Part shown: positions 56,701 to 64,000 of the stretch, one piece after another | Numbering within the stretch: the stretch's first letter is position 1 | Layout: each line of letters starts with the position of its first letter | From: Clostridia bacterium | GTDB taxonomy: Bacteria; Bacillota; Clostridia; Oscillospirales; Acutalibacteraceae | Length of the DNA stretch: 64,000 nt | NCBI GenBank assembly: GCA_017517665.1 | Contig: JAFWYP010000025.1 | Span: 1 to 64,000 of the forward strand | Reading direction: 5' to 3' | Translations under genes and position numbers: made by a program | Notes under the pieces: model-generated | What the model saw: only the letters and a program-made list of their open reading frames with translations | Told to the model about the DNA's origin: nothing | Database searches by the model: none

Positions 56701-57294
56701 TTAACTTTTAGGTTTTCCGCATTCCGTGCAGAACTTGCCTTTGTTTCTGTTTCCGCAGGAACAAACCCAATCTTCAGGCTTTTTGGTTCCGCATTCCGTG
56801 CAGAACTTTCCCGAATTGTTATTGCCGCAGACACATTGCCAGACGGCGTTACCCTGCGGTGCAGGTGCGGTTGCGGAAATGGGAGCTGAATTTATTGCCG
56901 CAGCCGTCGAAAGCAATTTTTCCGTTTTGGGGTCAATTTCGATAAGCACATCATTTATTGCGGTTGCTCTGATGCCTGCTCTTGCTTCCCAGCCTGCAAT
57001 TGCGAAATCCTGCAAAATCAAATCAGCCTGTGTGTCTGCCTTATATTTCAGCTCATCAACAGAGCAGCCTTCCGCAAACATTTTTGTGAAGGTCATTTCA
57101 GCAACACGTGATGCATCTGTCTTAATAATATCAACGGGAAGCTGACCGCCGAACATAGTATTGAACTTATCAGGATCCGCAATCTCAATAATGAGAGTTG
57201 CTGTAAACTTAACTTCTGTAAACAGTTTATATGTACCCTGAATCACTTCGGTATGAAAACGACCGTCAAATTGAATTCCGTTAAAAGCTTCCAT
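56701..57294 (-). CDS. Mini-SPFH-like protein with two zinc ribbons
   Basis: A 197-residue protein. Residues about 25-130 resemble the second half of the SPFH/band-7 domain at 61834 (TATLIIEIADPDKFNTMFGG ... ATAINDVLIEIDPKTEKLL). Two ribbons follow, each W-x-C-x-C-G-x4-G-K-F-C-T-E-C-G (about 150-172 and 174-195). The N-terminal SPFH half is missing, so it may co-assemble with the full SPFH protein. GGAGGTG precedes the ATG. The SPFH relation is by eye only. Confidence 0.7.
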   Translation of the reverse strand: MEAFNGIQFDGRFHTEVIQGTYKLFTEVKFTATLIIEIADPDKFNTMFGGQLPVDIIKTDASRVAEMTFTKMFAEGCSVDELKYKADTQADLILQDFAIAGWEARAGIRATAINDVLIEIDPKTEKLLSTAAAINSAPISATAPAPQGNAVWQCVCGNNNSGKFCTECGTKKPEDWVCSCGNRNKGKFCTECGKPKS

Positions 57295-57309
57295 TTAATT
57301 CACCTCCGA

Positions 57310-57918
57310 TTATGCCCAAGGGTTTGCGCTTTCCGGCTGACGGATACCGACGAGAATAAACTGCTCCCAGAGATACCATTTGCCGTCCTTTGCCTTGCGC
57401 ATCTGAACGCTTCTGGGAGCGTCTGCACCGCCCGATGTGATATAAAGCGTTGCATAACCTTCGTTCTGATATGAATAGGGACTTTCGCTTACGATTATTG
57501 TATAGGGTTCTGCAGGAGTATAATCGTTTGCAGGAGTTGAGCCCTCAAAATAGGAACGGGGAACGTAATCGCTGTCACGGAATCTGTCTGCAATAAAGGA
57601 TATATCTCCGCCGCTTAAAGGTCTTGGTCCACGAAGGAAGTTAACCATCTGCAAAGCAAGGTCTTTATTCTGCGGATAATAGCAGAAAGCAAGAACGGTC
57701 ATTGCGGCTGTTTCAAACGGAGTTGACAAAGCAGCCTGAGGCAGAGAAGCAAACTCCTCAAAAGATGAGGGCAGAGAAGAAAAAACAATTTTTTCTTTCT
57801 TGTTTCCGAGATTGCTGACTGCTGATGTTGCTTTGTTGAAGCCCTGTGTTACAGCAGAATTCACGCTCTTTTTAATAGCGTTTTCCGCTTTGCTTTTGAA
57901 CATATCAAAAAGTGCCAT
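57310..57918 (-). CDS. Hypothetical protein (DUF6935-like) of the SPFH cluster
   Basis: A 202-residue soluble protein. A short amphipathic start (MALFDMFKSKAENAIKKSV) is followed by a conserved-looking domain (LPSSFEEFASLPQAAL, FYYP-like FCYYPQNKDLALQMVNFLRG, and a C-terminal beta part LWEQFILVGIRQP). I associate this with DUF6935, often next to SPFH and TPM genes in Clostridia, from memory. Function unknown. AAGGAGTG precedes the ATG. It lies between TPM and mini-SPFH genes. Confidence 0.65.
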   Translation of the reverse strand: MALFDMFKSKAENAIKKSVNSAVTQGFNKATSAVSNLGNKKEKIVFSSLPSSFEEFASLPQAALSTPFETAAMTVLAFCYYPQNKDLALQMVNFLRGPRPLSGGDISFIADRFRDSDYVPRSYFEGSTPANDYTPAEPYTIIVSESPYSYQNEGYATLYITSGGADAPRSVQMRKAKDGKWYLWEQFILVGIRQPESANPWA

Positions 57919-57931
57919 ATATAATCACTCC

Positions 57932-59149
57932 TTAGAATTTTGCACCCGAGCCGCTGTGAGTTCTGCCTGAAGAGCTTGTGTGCGTTGAGTCATCGTCGCT
58001 GCTGTCGCTTGTCTGCTTGGGCTTTGTGTCAACGAACGAATATGCATATACATCCTGAGCGCCCGTAACAACCATACTGCCCTGACGGGTATAAACCTTT
58101 GCGTGATTCTGAGCAACAACGCTCTTGTTCTTTGAAGTCATTGAGCCTGTGATAAGCAGACCGACAACTGCACCGACAAGTGCAAGAACAAAGAGCCAGA
58201 TAACGGGAGTGCCGGGCTTGAGCTGTTCTTCCGCTCTGTCAAGGTATGTGTTGAATGCCTTTTCGTAATCTTCAGCAATAAGGTAATCCTTCATATCGGC
58301 AATGATGCCGTCTCTGATTCCCTCAAAGAAAACACCTGAGCCGTTACCGTGGGTTGTGATATAAATTTCTCTTTCGCCTTCTTCGCCGGGCTTATATACA
58401 ACAAGCATACCGTCATCGTTTTCACCGTAGCCGTAGCCGTTGAAATCATAGTAATCATCGGCATAAGCCTCAGCTATAAGTCCGCCGAAATCGTAAGTTG
58501 TGTGGATTGCAACTTCCATTTCATATTCTTCTGCAATTTTTTCACATCTTGCAAGAAGCTCCGCTTCAACGCCATCGGGAATGAGGTCTGCATCGTCGGT
58601 AACAAGAGGAAGTGTTCTTTCAACCTTTTCAAACTCGGTTACATAGGAACCGGGTGCGTTTGTGACCGCATTGCCGCCTATGGGTGCGGTGTTATAAGAA
58701 GGAGCTTCAAGTGCAGTTTCGGCAGCCGCATAGAATCCCATAATACCGCCGTAGTAGCTTTCGTTTGTATCATAAGCAGTCTTCATTGCATTGATAACTG
58801 CTTCGCTGAAAATTCCTTTTTCATCGCCTGCAATATAGTAGTTGTAAACCTTCTCTGTTTCGTTATGAACAAAAACAACTGCATCTTTTGAATCCGTATA
58901 GCTGTAATATGCTTCTTCGGCAAACTCAGCGTTTGACATACCGCCGTTATCGGAGATAATGCAGAAAACAAGAGCATAACCGCTTTCGTTTTCTATGCCT
59001 GCGGCATAGTTATTGAGTTCATAAAGCTCGCTGTCGGAAAGATTATACTCAGGGTCATAAACATACTGGCTTGTATAAGCCGATGCGGAAAGCGCCATTG
59101 AAAGGCAGACCGTAGCCGCAACAAGAATTGCAAAAATCTTTTTAGTCAT
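57932..59149 (-). CDS. TPM-domain membrane protein (YdjH-like)
   Basis: A 405-residue protein. A signal sequence (residues about 1-24), then a TPM (TLP18.3/Psb32/MOLO-1) domain at about 30-150 and a second at about 185-310 (LVTDDADLIPDGVEAELLAR ... DDGMLVVYKPGEEGEREIYI). A transmembrane helix (about 318-338) and a Ser/His/Gly-rich tail ending SGSGAKF follow. TPM proteins act at membranes and some are phosphatases. In B. subtilis YdjH lies with YdjG and YdjI, as here. AAGGAGGTG precedes the ATG. Confidence 0.85.
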   Translation of the reverse strand: MTKKIFAILVAATVCLSMALSASAYTSQYVYDPEYNLSDSELYELNNYAAGIENESGYALVFCIISDNGGMSNAEFAEEAYYSYTDSKDAVVFVHNETEKVYNYYIAGDEKGIFSEAVINAMKTAYDTNESYYGGIMGFYAAAETALEAPSYNTAPIGGNAVTNAPGSYVTEFEKVERTLPLVTDDADLIPDGVEAELLARCEKIAEEYEMEVAIHTTYDFGGLIAEAYADDYYDFNGYGYGENDDGMLVVYKPGEEGEREIYITTHGNGSGVFFEGIRDGIIADMKDYLIAEDYEKAFNTYLDRAEEQLKPGTPVIWLFVLALVGAVVGLLITGSMTSKNKSVVAQNHAKVYTRQGSMVVTGAQDVYAYSFVDTKPKQTSDSSDDDSTHTSSSGRTHSGSGAKF

Positions 59150-59164
59150 TTCTTCCGCACCTCC

Positions 59165-60244
59165 TTAAAGTGATGAAATAATGTTGATAATTATGTAGAT
59201 AAGAGCGCCCACAGCCGCACCGCCGAGACCGCCGATGAGCTTGGCTTTCTTTTCTTCCGTGGGGATATTGCCGACGAATTTACCCGTCTGACCGTTCATT
59301 GCGAAGGTGTGATTCTGACCCTTCCACTTTACATTGAGAATCCACACGGGATAAAGAGCATACTTATATGAGCCGTTTGCAACCTGCATTGCCGCCTGCA
59401 TGGGAGTTACGGCATTGTAGCCCTCAACGGTATCTTCAAACGCATCAAGTGCGCTTGCCTGAATTCTCTCGTTTGCTCTGCCCATACTCTGGTTTACGTC
59501 AACGTCATATTTATCTGCAAGGTAGCCTGCAAGATACGCCGTGTTGAAAGGTACGGCTTCGTTGAGATTGAAGGGCTCGATTGACTCCATAAGGTCGTCG
59601 GGCATTTTTGTTGAGCCGTCAACGGGAACATTGTCAAAGCCGATTGAGCCGCTTCTGTAAACATTGTAAGCGGTTGTTTCGGTGTATTCGTTCTTACTGT
59701 CCGACCAATGCTTATATTTTTCAGCCTGATATGTTGCGTTGACAACCGCATCGCAACTGAAAAGCCAATGGGGAACGTAAACACCCTTTACTTCGTCAAG
59801 CTTGTTTTCGGCAAGGAATGCCTTGGGAACAAACTTTTTGCCCCTGAAGTGTTTTTTGAGAGCTTCCTTTGCCGCTTTTTTATCGAGCTTGAAGGGAATT
59901 ACAAGATCGGGTTTGAGTGCACCCGAGAACTGACCCTTCATAACAACCTGATTGCCGCAATAGGGACAGCTTGTTGCGCCCGTTGTCTGATCGGCAACGA
60001 TTTCGCCGCCGCAGGAATTGCAGGCATAAACGCTCATACCGTCTGTTTCGCCTGCACCCCACTGACTGCCCTGCGAATTCCAGTTAATCTGTTCAACCGT
60101 ATTTGCGGCAAAATCTTCCGCCTGTTGCATAGCGGCAATATCAAATTCTGCATCGCAATAGGGACATTTGAGTTTCTGTGCGCCGACATTGAATTCGACT
60201 GCACCGCCGCAATGCGGACATTTCTGTTCAGTTATTGCTGACAA
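59165..60244 (-). CDS. Zinc-ribbon membrane protein (YdjG-like)
   Basis: A 359-residue protein. Two N-terminal ribbon pairs (CPHCGGAVEF ... CPYCDAEF at 9-35; CNSCGGEI ... CPYCGNQVV at about 75-100), a central soluble domain with GVYVPHWLFSCDAVV, and a C-terminal hydrophobic helix (about 335-357). It matches YdjG-type TFIIB-like ribbon proteins that form a membrane complex with TPM and SPFH partners. The start is TTG (60244), ten bases after AAGGAGG; there is no nearby ATG alternative. Confidence 0.82.
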   Translation of the reverse strand: MSAITEQKCPHCGGAVEFNVGAQKLKCPYCDAEFDIAAMQQAEDFAANTVEQINWNSQGSQWGAGETDGMSVYACNSCGGEIVADQTTGATSCPYCGNQVVMKGQFSGALKPDLVIPFKLDKKAAKEALKKHFRGKKFVPKAFLAENKLDEVKGVYVPHWLFSCDAVVNATYQAEKYKHWSDSKNEYTETTAYNVYRSGSIGFDNVPVDGSTKMPDDLMESIEPFNLNEAVPFNTAYLAGYLADKYDVDVNQSMGRANERIQASALDAFEDTVEGYNAVTPMQAAMQVANGSYKYALYPVWILNVKWKGQNHTFAMNGQTGKFVGNIPTEEKKAKLIGGLGGAAVGALIYIIINIISSL

Positions 60245-60250
60245 GGTTAA

Positions 60251-60778
60251 TTACCTCCTTGCGTTGTATTCATCAAGAATTTCATAGAATGCCGTGAAGA
60301 AACCTGCTGAATTTTTCGGAAGCTCACGGCTTGAATTAACAGAATAATATTCATTATCACCGTAGGTAAAGCTCACGGAAGTTGTGGGTGCATCAAGAAG
60401 CTGCAATTCGCTCGGTCTGAGTTCTCCCCATTTGAGAACACCGAATTCCTTGCATTTGCGCCTTATCTTTTCCAATGCTTCGGCGTCAATCTGAAAACTT
60501 GCGGATTCTTCTTCAGCACCGATATACGGCTGATTATAATACTCAAACCAAACCTCATTGTTTTCGTTAAGGAAGATTCTCATACTCATTGAGCCACCGT
60601 TCATTCCGCCGCCCGTGGAATAGGAGCAGGAAATAACCGTATCGGATAAATCTCGCTCCATTCCGCCTTTATCGGGCACATAAAACTTTGTTTTGTAATA
60701 CCACACGCCGACCGCTGCGGCAATGGCAACAGCACCGACCAGAATCACGGTTATCGCAACTTTCATTCTGTTATTCAT
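60251..60778 (-). CDS. Membrane-anchored hypothetical protein of the SPFH cluster
   Basis: A 175-residue protein. One transmembrane helix (residues about 7-27) is followed by an extracytoplasmic domain with a Gly-rich start (GGGMNGGSMSMRIFLN) and an alternating beta/alpha pattern. I recognise no family. Its ATG shares a base with the stop of the DUF4428 gene, and its stop lies 7 bases before the YdjG-like start, so all three are co-translated. Confidence 0.75.
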   Translation of the reverse strand: MNNRMKVAITVILVGAVAIAAAVGVWYYKTKFYVPDKGGMERDLSDTVISCSYSTGGGMNGGSMSMRIFLNENNEVWFEYYNQPYIGAEEESASFQIDAEALEKIRRKCKEFGVLKWGELRPSELQLLDAPTTSVSFTYGDNEYYSVNSSRELPKNSAGFFTAFYEILDEYNARR

Positions 60779-61791
60779 CAGTTAGCCTTGGGAGTTCCGC
60801 AGCAAGCGCAGAATGCACCGCTGTCATTTGTTGCGTTGCAAGCGGGGCAAACCCAGTTCTGTGCAACGGGAGCCTGTGCAGGCTGCTGTGCATAGGGATT
60901 AGGCTGCTGCTGTGCGTAAGGATTCTGCTGTGCATAGGGGTTTGCCTGAGGCTGACCGTAAGGATTCTGCTGTGCGTAGGGGTTTGCCTGCTGAGGCTGT
61001 GCATAGGGATTCTGCTGTGCATAGGGATTAGCCTGAGGCTGACCGTAAGGATTCTGCTGTGCGTAAGGATTAGCCTGAGGCTGACCGTAGGGATTCTGCT
61101 GTGCATAAGGATTGGGCTGACCGTAAGCATTTGCGGGAGCATAACCCTGATTCATCGGCATACCGCCATTCATCATATTGGGCATTGCGCCGCCTCTGCC
61201 GGGAGTGAGGGTGTTGATAACTTCCATAGCCATCTGCTGATATTTGTTGTATTCCATTGTGCCCATACCCTCAACACGGAATGTATTGAGCTGAACTCTG
61301 AAATCGTCAAAATAGGGATTGTTTACCGCAAATTCAAGAATGAAGTTATAGTAGAACTTATATCTGGGAGGATTGTAGCTTACTCTCTGACCGTCTTTGC
61401 CCTGAGTATAGATTTCGTCCTTATCCTCATCAATCTTGAGGTTGCAGCTCATAATTGAGGAAAGAGCCATAACATCGGGATTCTCGTCATCCCAGTTGTT
61501 GGGGCTGAGAGATGAAACAACAAAGTTTCCGTTAGCCATATCAACGTAAATCTTCTTGCCGTCACCGAAAGTGAGGTTGGGTCTGAAAGACTTAAGAGCA
61601 ACTTTGTTCTGCTCTCTGTATGCAAGCTGCTGCTTGATTTCGTCGATTGTTGAGCTTCTTCTGTCGCTGAAGAAGGGCGAAAGCTTCTTTGCGCAGTCCT
61701 TACACATATTGCCGTCTTCAAGCTTTCTGTTGCCGAGAAGTCCTATTTTTTCACCGCAGATGTCACAAAATTTCTTATCAAAAAGTCCCAT
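60778..61791 (-). CDS. DUF4428 zinc-finger protein with NPYxQ repeat linker
   Basis: A 337-residue protein. DUF4428 lies at residues 8-55 (CDICGEKIGLLGNRKLEDG ... CKDC). A beta domain (about 75-195) follows, then a low-complexity linker of about 13 NPYAQQ/NPYGQP units (about 222-300), and a C-terminal ribbon WVCPACNATNDSGAFCACCG. The ribbon is the same kind as in the SPFH proteins of this cluster. Known: DUF4428 proteins occur in Firmicutes without assigned function. GGAG precedes the ATG. Inferred: an adaptor in the SPFH/TPM complex, with the Pro/Gln linker as a flexible or self-associating segment. Confidence 0.85.
   Translation of the reverse strand: MGLFDKKFCDICGEKIGLLGNRKLEDGNMCKDCAKKLSPFFSDRRSSTIDEIKQQLAYREQNKVALKSFRPNLTFGDGKKIYVDMANGNFVVSSLSPNNWDDENPDVMALSSIMSCNLKIDEDKDEIYTQGKDGQRVSYNPPRYKFYYNFILEFAVNNPYFDDFRVQLNTFRVEGMGTMEYNKYQQMAMEVINTLTPGRGGAMPNMMNGGMPMNQGYAPANAYGQPNPYAQQNPYGQPQANPYAQQNPYGQPQANPYAQQNPYAQPQQANPYAQQNPYGQPQANPYAQQNPYAQQQPNPYAQQPAQAPVAQNWVCPACNATNDSGAFCACCGTPKAN
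60890..61125 (-). repeat. NPYAQQ-NPYGQPQA coding minisatellite
   Basis: Tandem units of 18-21 bases in higher-order 39-45-base pairs encode alternating NPYAQQ and NPYGQPQA. All are in frame, and near-identical DNA suggests recent expansion by slippage or recombination. Confidence 0.85.
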
Positions 61792-61833
61792 AATAATTTT
61801 CTCCTTTTAAAATAAATATTTATTACAATTTAA

Positions 61834-63180
61834 TTATTTAGCATCGCTTTCGTTGAAGATGTCACCGCATTCGGGGCAGAACTTGGGAGGATTGTGGGGG
61901 TCTTCGGGTTTCCAGCCGCATTTGTCGCACTGATAAAGAGGTGCACCTTCGGGTTTCTTACCGCCGCAGTTGGGGCAGAATTTGCCTTTGTTTACTGCAC
62001 CGCAGGAACAGGTCCAGCCTTCTTCGGCAGGTTTCTTTGCTCCGCATTCTGTGCAGAAATTACCGCTTACCGTTGCACCGCAAGCACATTTCCAGCCGCT
62101 TGCGGGTGCTGCGGGAGCTGACTGTGCAGGTGCCGCTGCAGCCTGCTGCTGTGCCATCTGCTGTTGCTGAACACCTGCATTATACAGTGCCATCGGATCA
62201 AAGTTTCCGCCTGCATTTGCTGCCATGTTCATACCCATAAAGCCCATCATTGCTCCGTTTTCATTGGCGGCTGCAGCTTCCATTGCATTTGCTCTTGCAT
62301 CAGCCATTCTGCCTGCCATCATAAACGGATTTGAGCCCATTGTTGCGGCATCTTCCATCTGATTAATCTTCTGCATATCTTCGGGAGTGAGAGTAATCGG
62401 GTTAAGTGCGATGGATTCAACCGAAATGCCTCTGCGCTGTGTCCATTCAACGGCAAGTGCCTTGTTGAGCGCATCCTTAAGCTCTGTTGTGTGTGCGGGA
62501 ATCTGTGCGGGGCGAAGTTCAAGCTCTGTGAGCATTGCGAATGCAGGCTGAAGAGCTGAAATGAACTCTGTTTTGAGCTGATTGTCGATTTCTTCTCTTC
62601 TGTATTCATCGTCTACGTTACCTGCAATCTTTGTGTAGAAAAGAAGAGGGTCTGTGATTTTGTAGGAATATATACCGTTGCATCTTACCTGAACGGAACG
62701 GTACATATTGAGTCTTTTGTTGGCAACCTCAAACATAAAGGGATTGGGTGTGCCGAACTTGTTATCAAGAATTTCCTTTGTGTTAAAATAGTAAACTCTC
62801 TGGTCTTTGCCTGTGTCGCCGCCGTATGTAAATCTCTTACCGACGGTTTTGAAGGTTTCCTTAATTGTATCGCCGAGCTTGCCTGAGAAGATTGAAGGCT
62901 CTGTTGAAGAATCATAGGTAAATTCACCGGGCTCTGCACAAACTTCAACAATCTTGCCCTGCTCAACGATAATCATGCACTGACCGTCTGCAACTGCAAT
63001 GCCCGAGCCGTTTGAGATTACATTGTCGCTGCCTTTTGTGTTGGATGAACGTCCGCCAATACGTTTCTGTCCCTTCACCATCAGCACGTCATTTTCGAGT
63101 GAATCGCAGTAGAAAAATTCTTTCCACTGGTCTGCGAGTACACCGCCGAGCGCTCCTAATCCTGCTTTAATAAGTCCCAT
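61834..63180 (-). CDS. SPFH/virion-core-like protein with zinc ribbons (YdjI-like)
   Basis: A 448-residue protein. The YdjI-type SPFH domain spans residues about 20-290 (FFYCDSLENDVLMVKGQKR at the start; YSYKITDPLLFYTKIAG; WTQRRGISVESIALNPITLT). A Met/Ala/Gln-rich segment (about 295-360) follows, then three C-terminal Cys ribbons (WKCACGATVSGNFCTECG, WTCSCGAVNKGKFCPNCG, and YQCDKCGW ... CPECG). SPFH proteins build membrane microdomain scaffolds; B. subtilis YdjI helps recruit PspA to the membrane under stress. AAAGGAG precedes the ATG. It is the core of the minus-strand cluster from 56.7 to at least 63.2 kb. Confidence 0.9.
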   Translation of the reverse strand: MGLIKAGLGALGGVLADQWKEFFYCDSLENDVLMVKGQKRIGGRSSNTKGSDNVISNGSGIAVADGQCMIIVEQGKIVEVCAEPGEFTYDSSTEPSIFSGKLGDTIKETFKTVGKRFTYGGDTGKDQRVYYFNTKEILDNKFGTPNPFMFEVANKRLNMYRSVQVRCNGIYSYKITDPLLFYTKIAGNVDDEYRREEIDNQLKTEFISALQPAFAMLTELELRPAQIPAHTTELKDALNKALAVEWTQRRGISVESIALNPITLTPEDMQKINQMEDAATMGSNPFMMAGRMADARANAMEAAAANENGAMMGFMGMNMAANAGGNFDPMALYNAGVQQQQMAQQQAAAAPAQSAPAAPASGWKCACGATVSGNFCTECGAKKPAEEGWTCSCGAVNKGKFCPNCGGKKPEGAPLYQCDKCGWKPEDPHNPPKFCPECGDIFNESDAK

Positions 63181-63231
63181 AATAAATTTCTCCTTTCAAG
63201 AAATCAGTTTAATATTTTTTAAAATTTATTC

Positions 63232-64000
63232 TTATCCTCTGGGCAATTCGCAATCAGCAACATCTGTGATTACGTAGCCGAAGGGACTGTTTGCATCGGG
63301 TTTAACGATTACGGCAAGACCGAATTCTTCATAGCCTTCAAATCTGTAATCGTCAATTCTGATTTTAACGGAATACGTTCCGTCGCCGTTATCCTCAACG
63401 CCGTAGAATTCGTTTGTGCTGAATCTTTCAAACAGATAAGGTGTGACATCATAATCCGAATACTGTTTCATACTGCCTTCAACATAGCATTCTTCAGGTA
63501 TTTCAGGATAATTCCCCTTATACTCGGGGTACATCGAATCGGCATATGATTCAAGTTCCCATGTTGTCAAAGAGATAACATCATAATATGTTTCGCCAAC
63601 CGTTTTTGCGTGGTTGAGCGTTACGGCATAAGCAACGGTATCCCACACAACGGCAGGGTCATCGTTTTCGGCAAAGCCGTCATAATAAATCTTCGATGCT
63701 GCACGGGCAACGCAAAGCTGATAAAACGCTGTATCTTCGGTTATTTCTTCGGGAACGAATTCTTCGCCCGTCATTTCAATAACATTCTTTACGGATTCGC
63801 CGTCCATCGACATATAATACTCGGATATTTTTCCGTCGTATTCCGCAACAAGTCTGAAATCGGGAATTGTTTCGGTAACACAGCAATCAAATTCATAAAT
63901 CTTGTCTTTTTCGGTTGTGATTTCAAGGTATGTGTAGTCACGCTCAAAATCATTGACAATCGGTGACCACATAATGCCTTCAAGCCTTACCTTGACACCG
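63232..64000 (-). CDS. Hypothetical protein, 5' end beyond the window
   Basis: The frame is open from the right edge to a stop at 63232; at least 256 residues are visible. An internal ATG at 63972 has no ribosome site, so the true start lies outside. The visible part is acidic and aromatic, with DFERDYTYLEITTEKDKI near the start and a C-terminal beta segment FGLAVIVKPDANSPFGYVIT. No family recognised. It lies 51 bases upstream of the SPFH gene in the same direction and may lead that operon. Confidence 0.75.
   Translation of the reverse strand, partial: GVKVRLEGIMWSPIVNDFERDYTYLEITTEKDKIYEFDCCVTETIPDFRLVAEYDGKISEYYMSMDGESVKNVIEMTGEEFVPEEITEDTAFYQLCVARAASKIYYDGFAENDDPAVVWDTVAYAVTLNHAKTVGETYYDVISLTTWELESYADSMYPEYKGNYPEIPEECYVEGSMKQYSDYDVTPYLFERFSTNEFYGVEDNGDGTYSVKIRIDDYRFEGYEEFGLAVIVKPDANSPFGYVITDVADCELPRG

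Noticed and set aside
59708..60241. Plus-strand 177-codon frame
   Set aside because: It lies wholly antisense to the YdjG-like gene, whose Cys ribbons and operon context are clear.
60688..61458. Plus-strand 256-codon frame rich in Leu/Cys/Ile
   Set aside because: It is the complement of the NPYxQ repeats and the neighbouring gene; its repeats only mirror the real minisatellite.

Overview
The window comes from a low-to-moderate-GC, spore-forming member of the Bacillota, most likely class Clostridia and similar to gut Oscillospirales/Ruminococcaceae. The grounds are strong AGGAGG ribosome-binding sites, an alpha/beta-type small acid-soluble spore protein (SASP), BspA-type leucine-rich repeats, InlB-type repeats, several lipoproteins and a YdjGHI-like SPFH/TPM cluster. 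No tRNA, rRNA, CRISPR array, intact IS element or phage gene was seen.

Layout. (1) 1-6910, minus: a giant secreted GLUG/Ig-like/helical-repeat protein running off the left edge, with a TetR regulator directly upstream (6969-7628). (2) 7.8-9.3 kb: a HipA-like kinase with an HTH partner under a consensus promoter carrying an inverted repeat, laid out like a toxin-antitoxin pair. (3) 9.4-11.3 kb: a small protein, a chimeric SASP and a secreted protein with a Cys/His-flanked aromatic C-terminal tail. (4) 11.9-17.4 kb: an AT-rich lic-like locus made of two convergent operons. One holds a GT14 glycosyltransferase and LicD; the other holds an HTH-LicC-LicA fusion, a 33-residue membrane protein and a sodium:solute symporter. 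Together they probably take up, activate and transfer phosphocholine (or a related headgroup) to a surface glycan. (5) 18.2-24.7 kb: a complete F-type ATP synthase operon in which a b'-like stalk, the delta C-terminal domain and the alpha subunit are fused in one 736-residue protein, and epsilon lacks its C-terminal helices. (6) 25.1-44.2 kb: two divergent genes for giant surface proteins, a 1592-residue BspA-like LRR protein and a 4583-residue LRR/InlB-repeat/VWA protein. (7) 44.7-48.2 kb: a three-gene two-component system whose first gene is a 7TM pseudokinase. (8) 48.6-51.3 kb: an SF2 helicase with two transmembrane segments. (9) 51.4-64 kb, minus: secreted proteins and lipoproteins followed upstream by a YdjGHI-like membrane-associated cluster (SPFH, mini-SPFH, zinc ribbons, TPM).

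Two signals cut across the genes. First, five direct-oriented copies of a truncated SASP mini-gene (about 100 bp leader plus 28 or fewer SASP codons, then an unrelated 3' end and terminator) sit between the modules near 11.5, 17.6, 24.9, 30.2 and 44.4 kb. They fall into two subfamilies, so the truncated form itself was amplified; the chimeric SASP at 9.7-10.0 kb has the same leader. Second, five secreted proteins of unrelated architecture end in the same short aromatic/basic helix (consensus FFxKIxxFFxKLFG). In three of them it is flanked by CxCH and a Cys/His pair. This looks like an undescribed C-terminal sorting or anchoring module.
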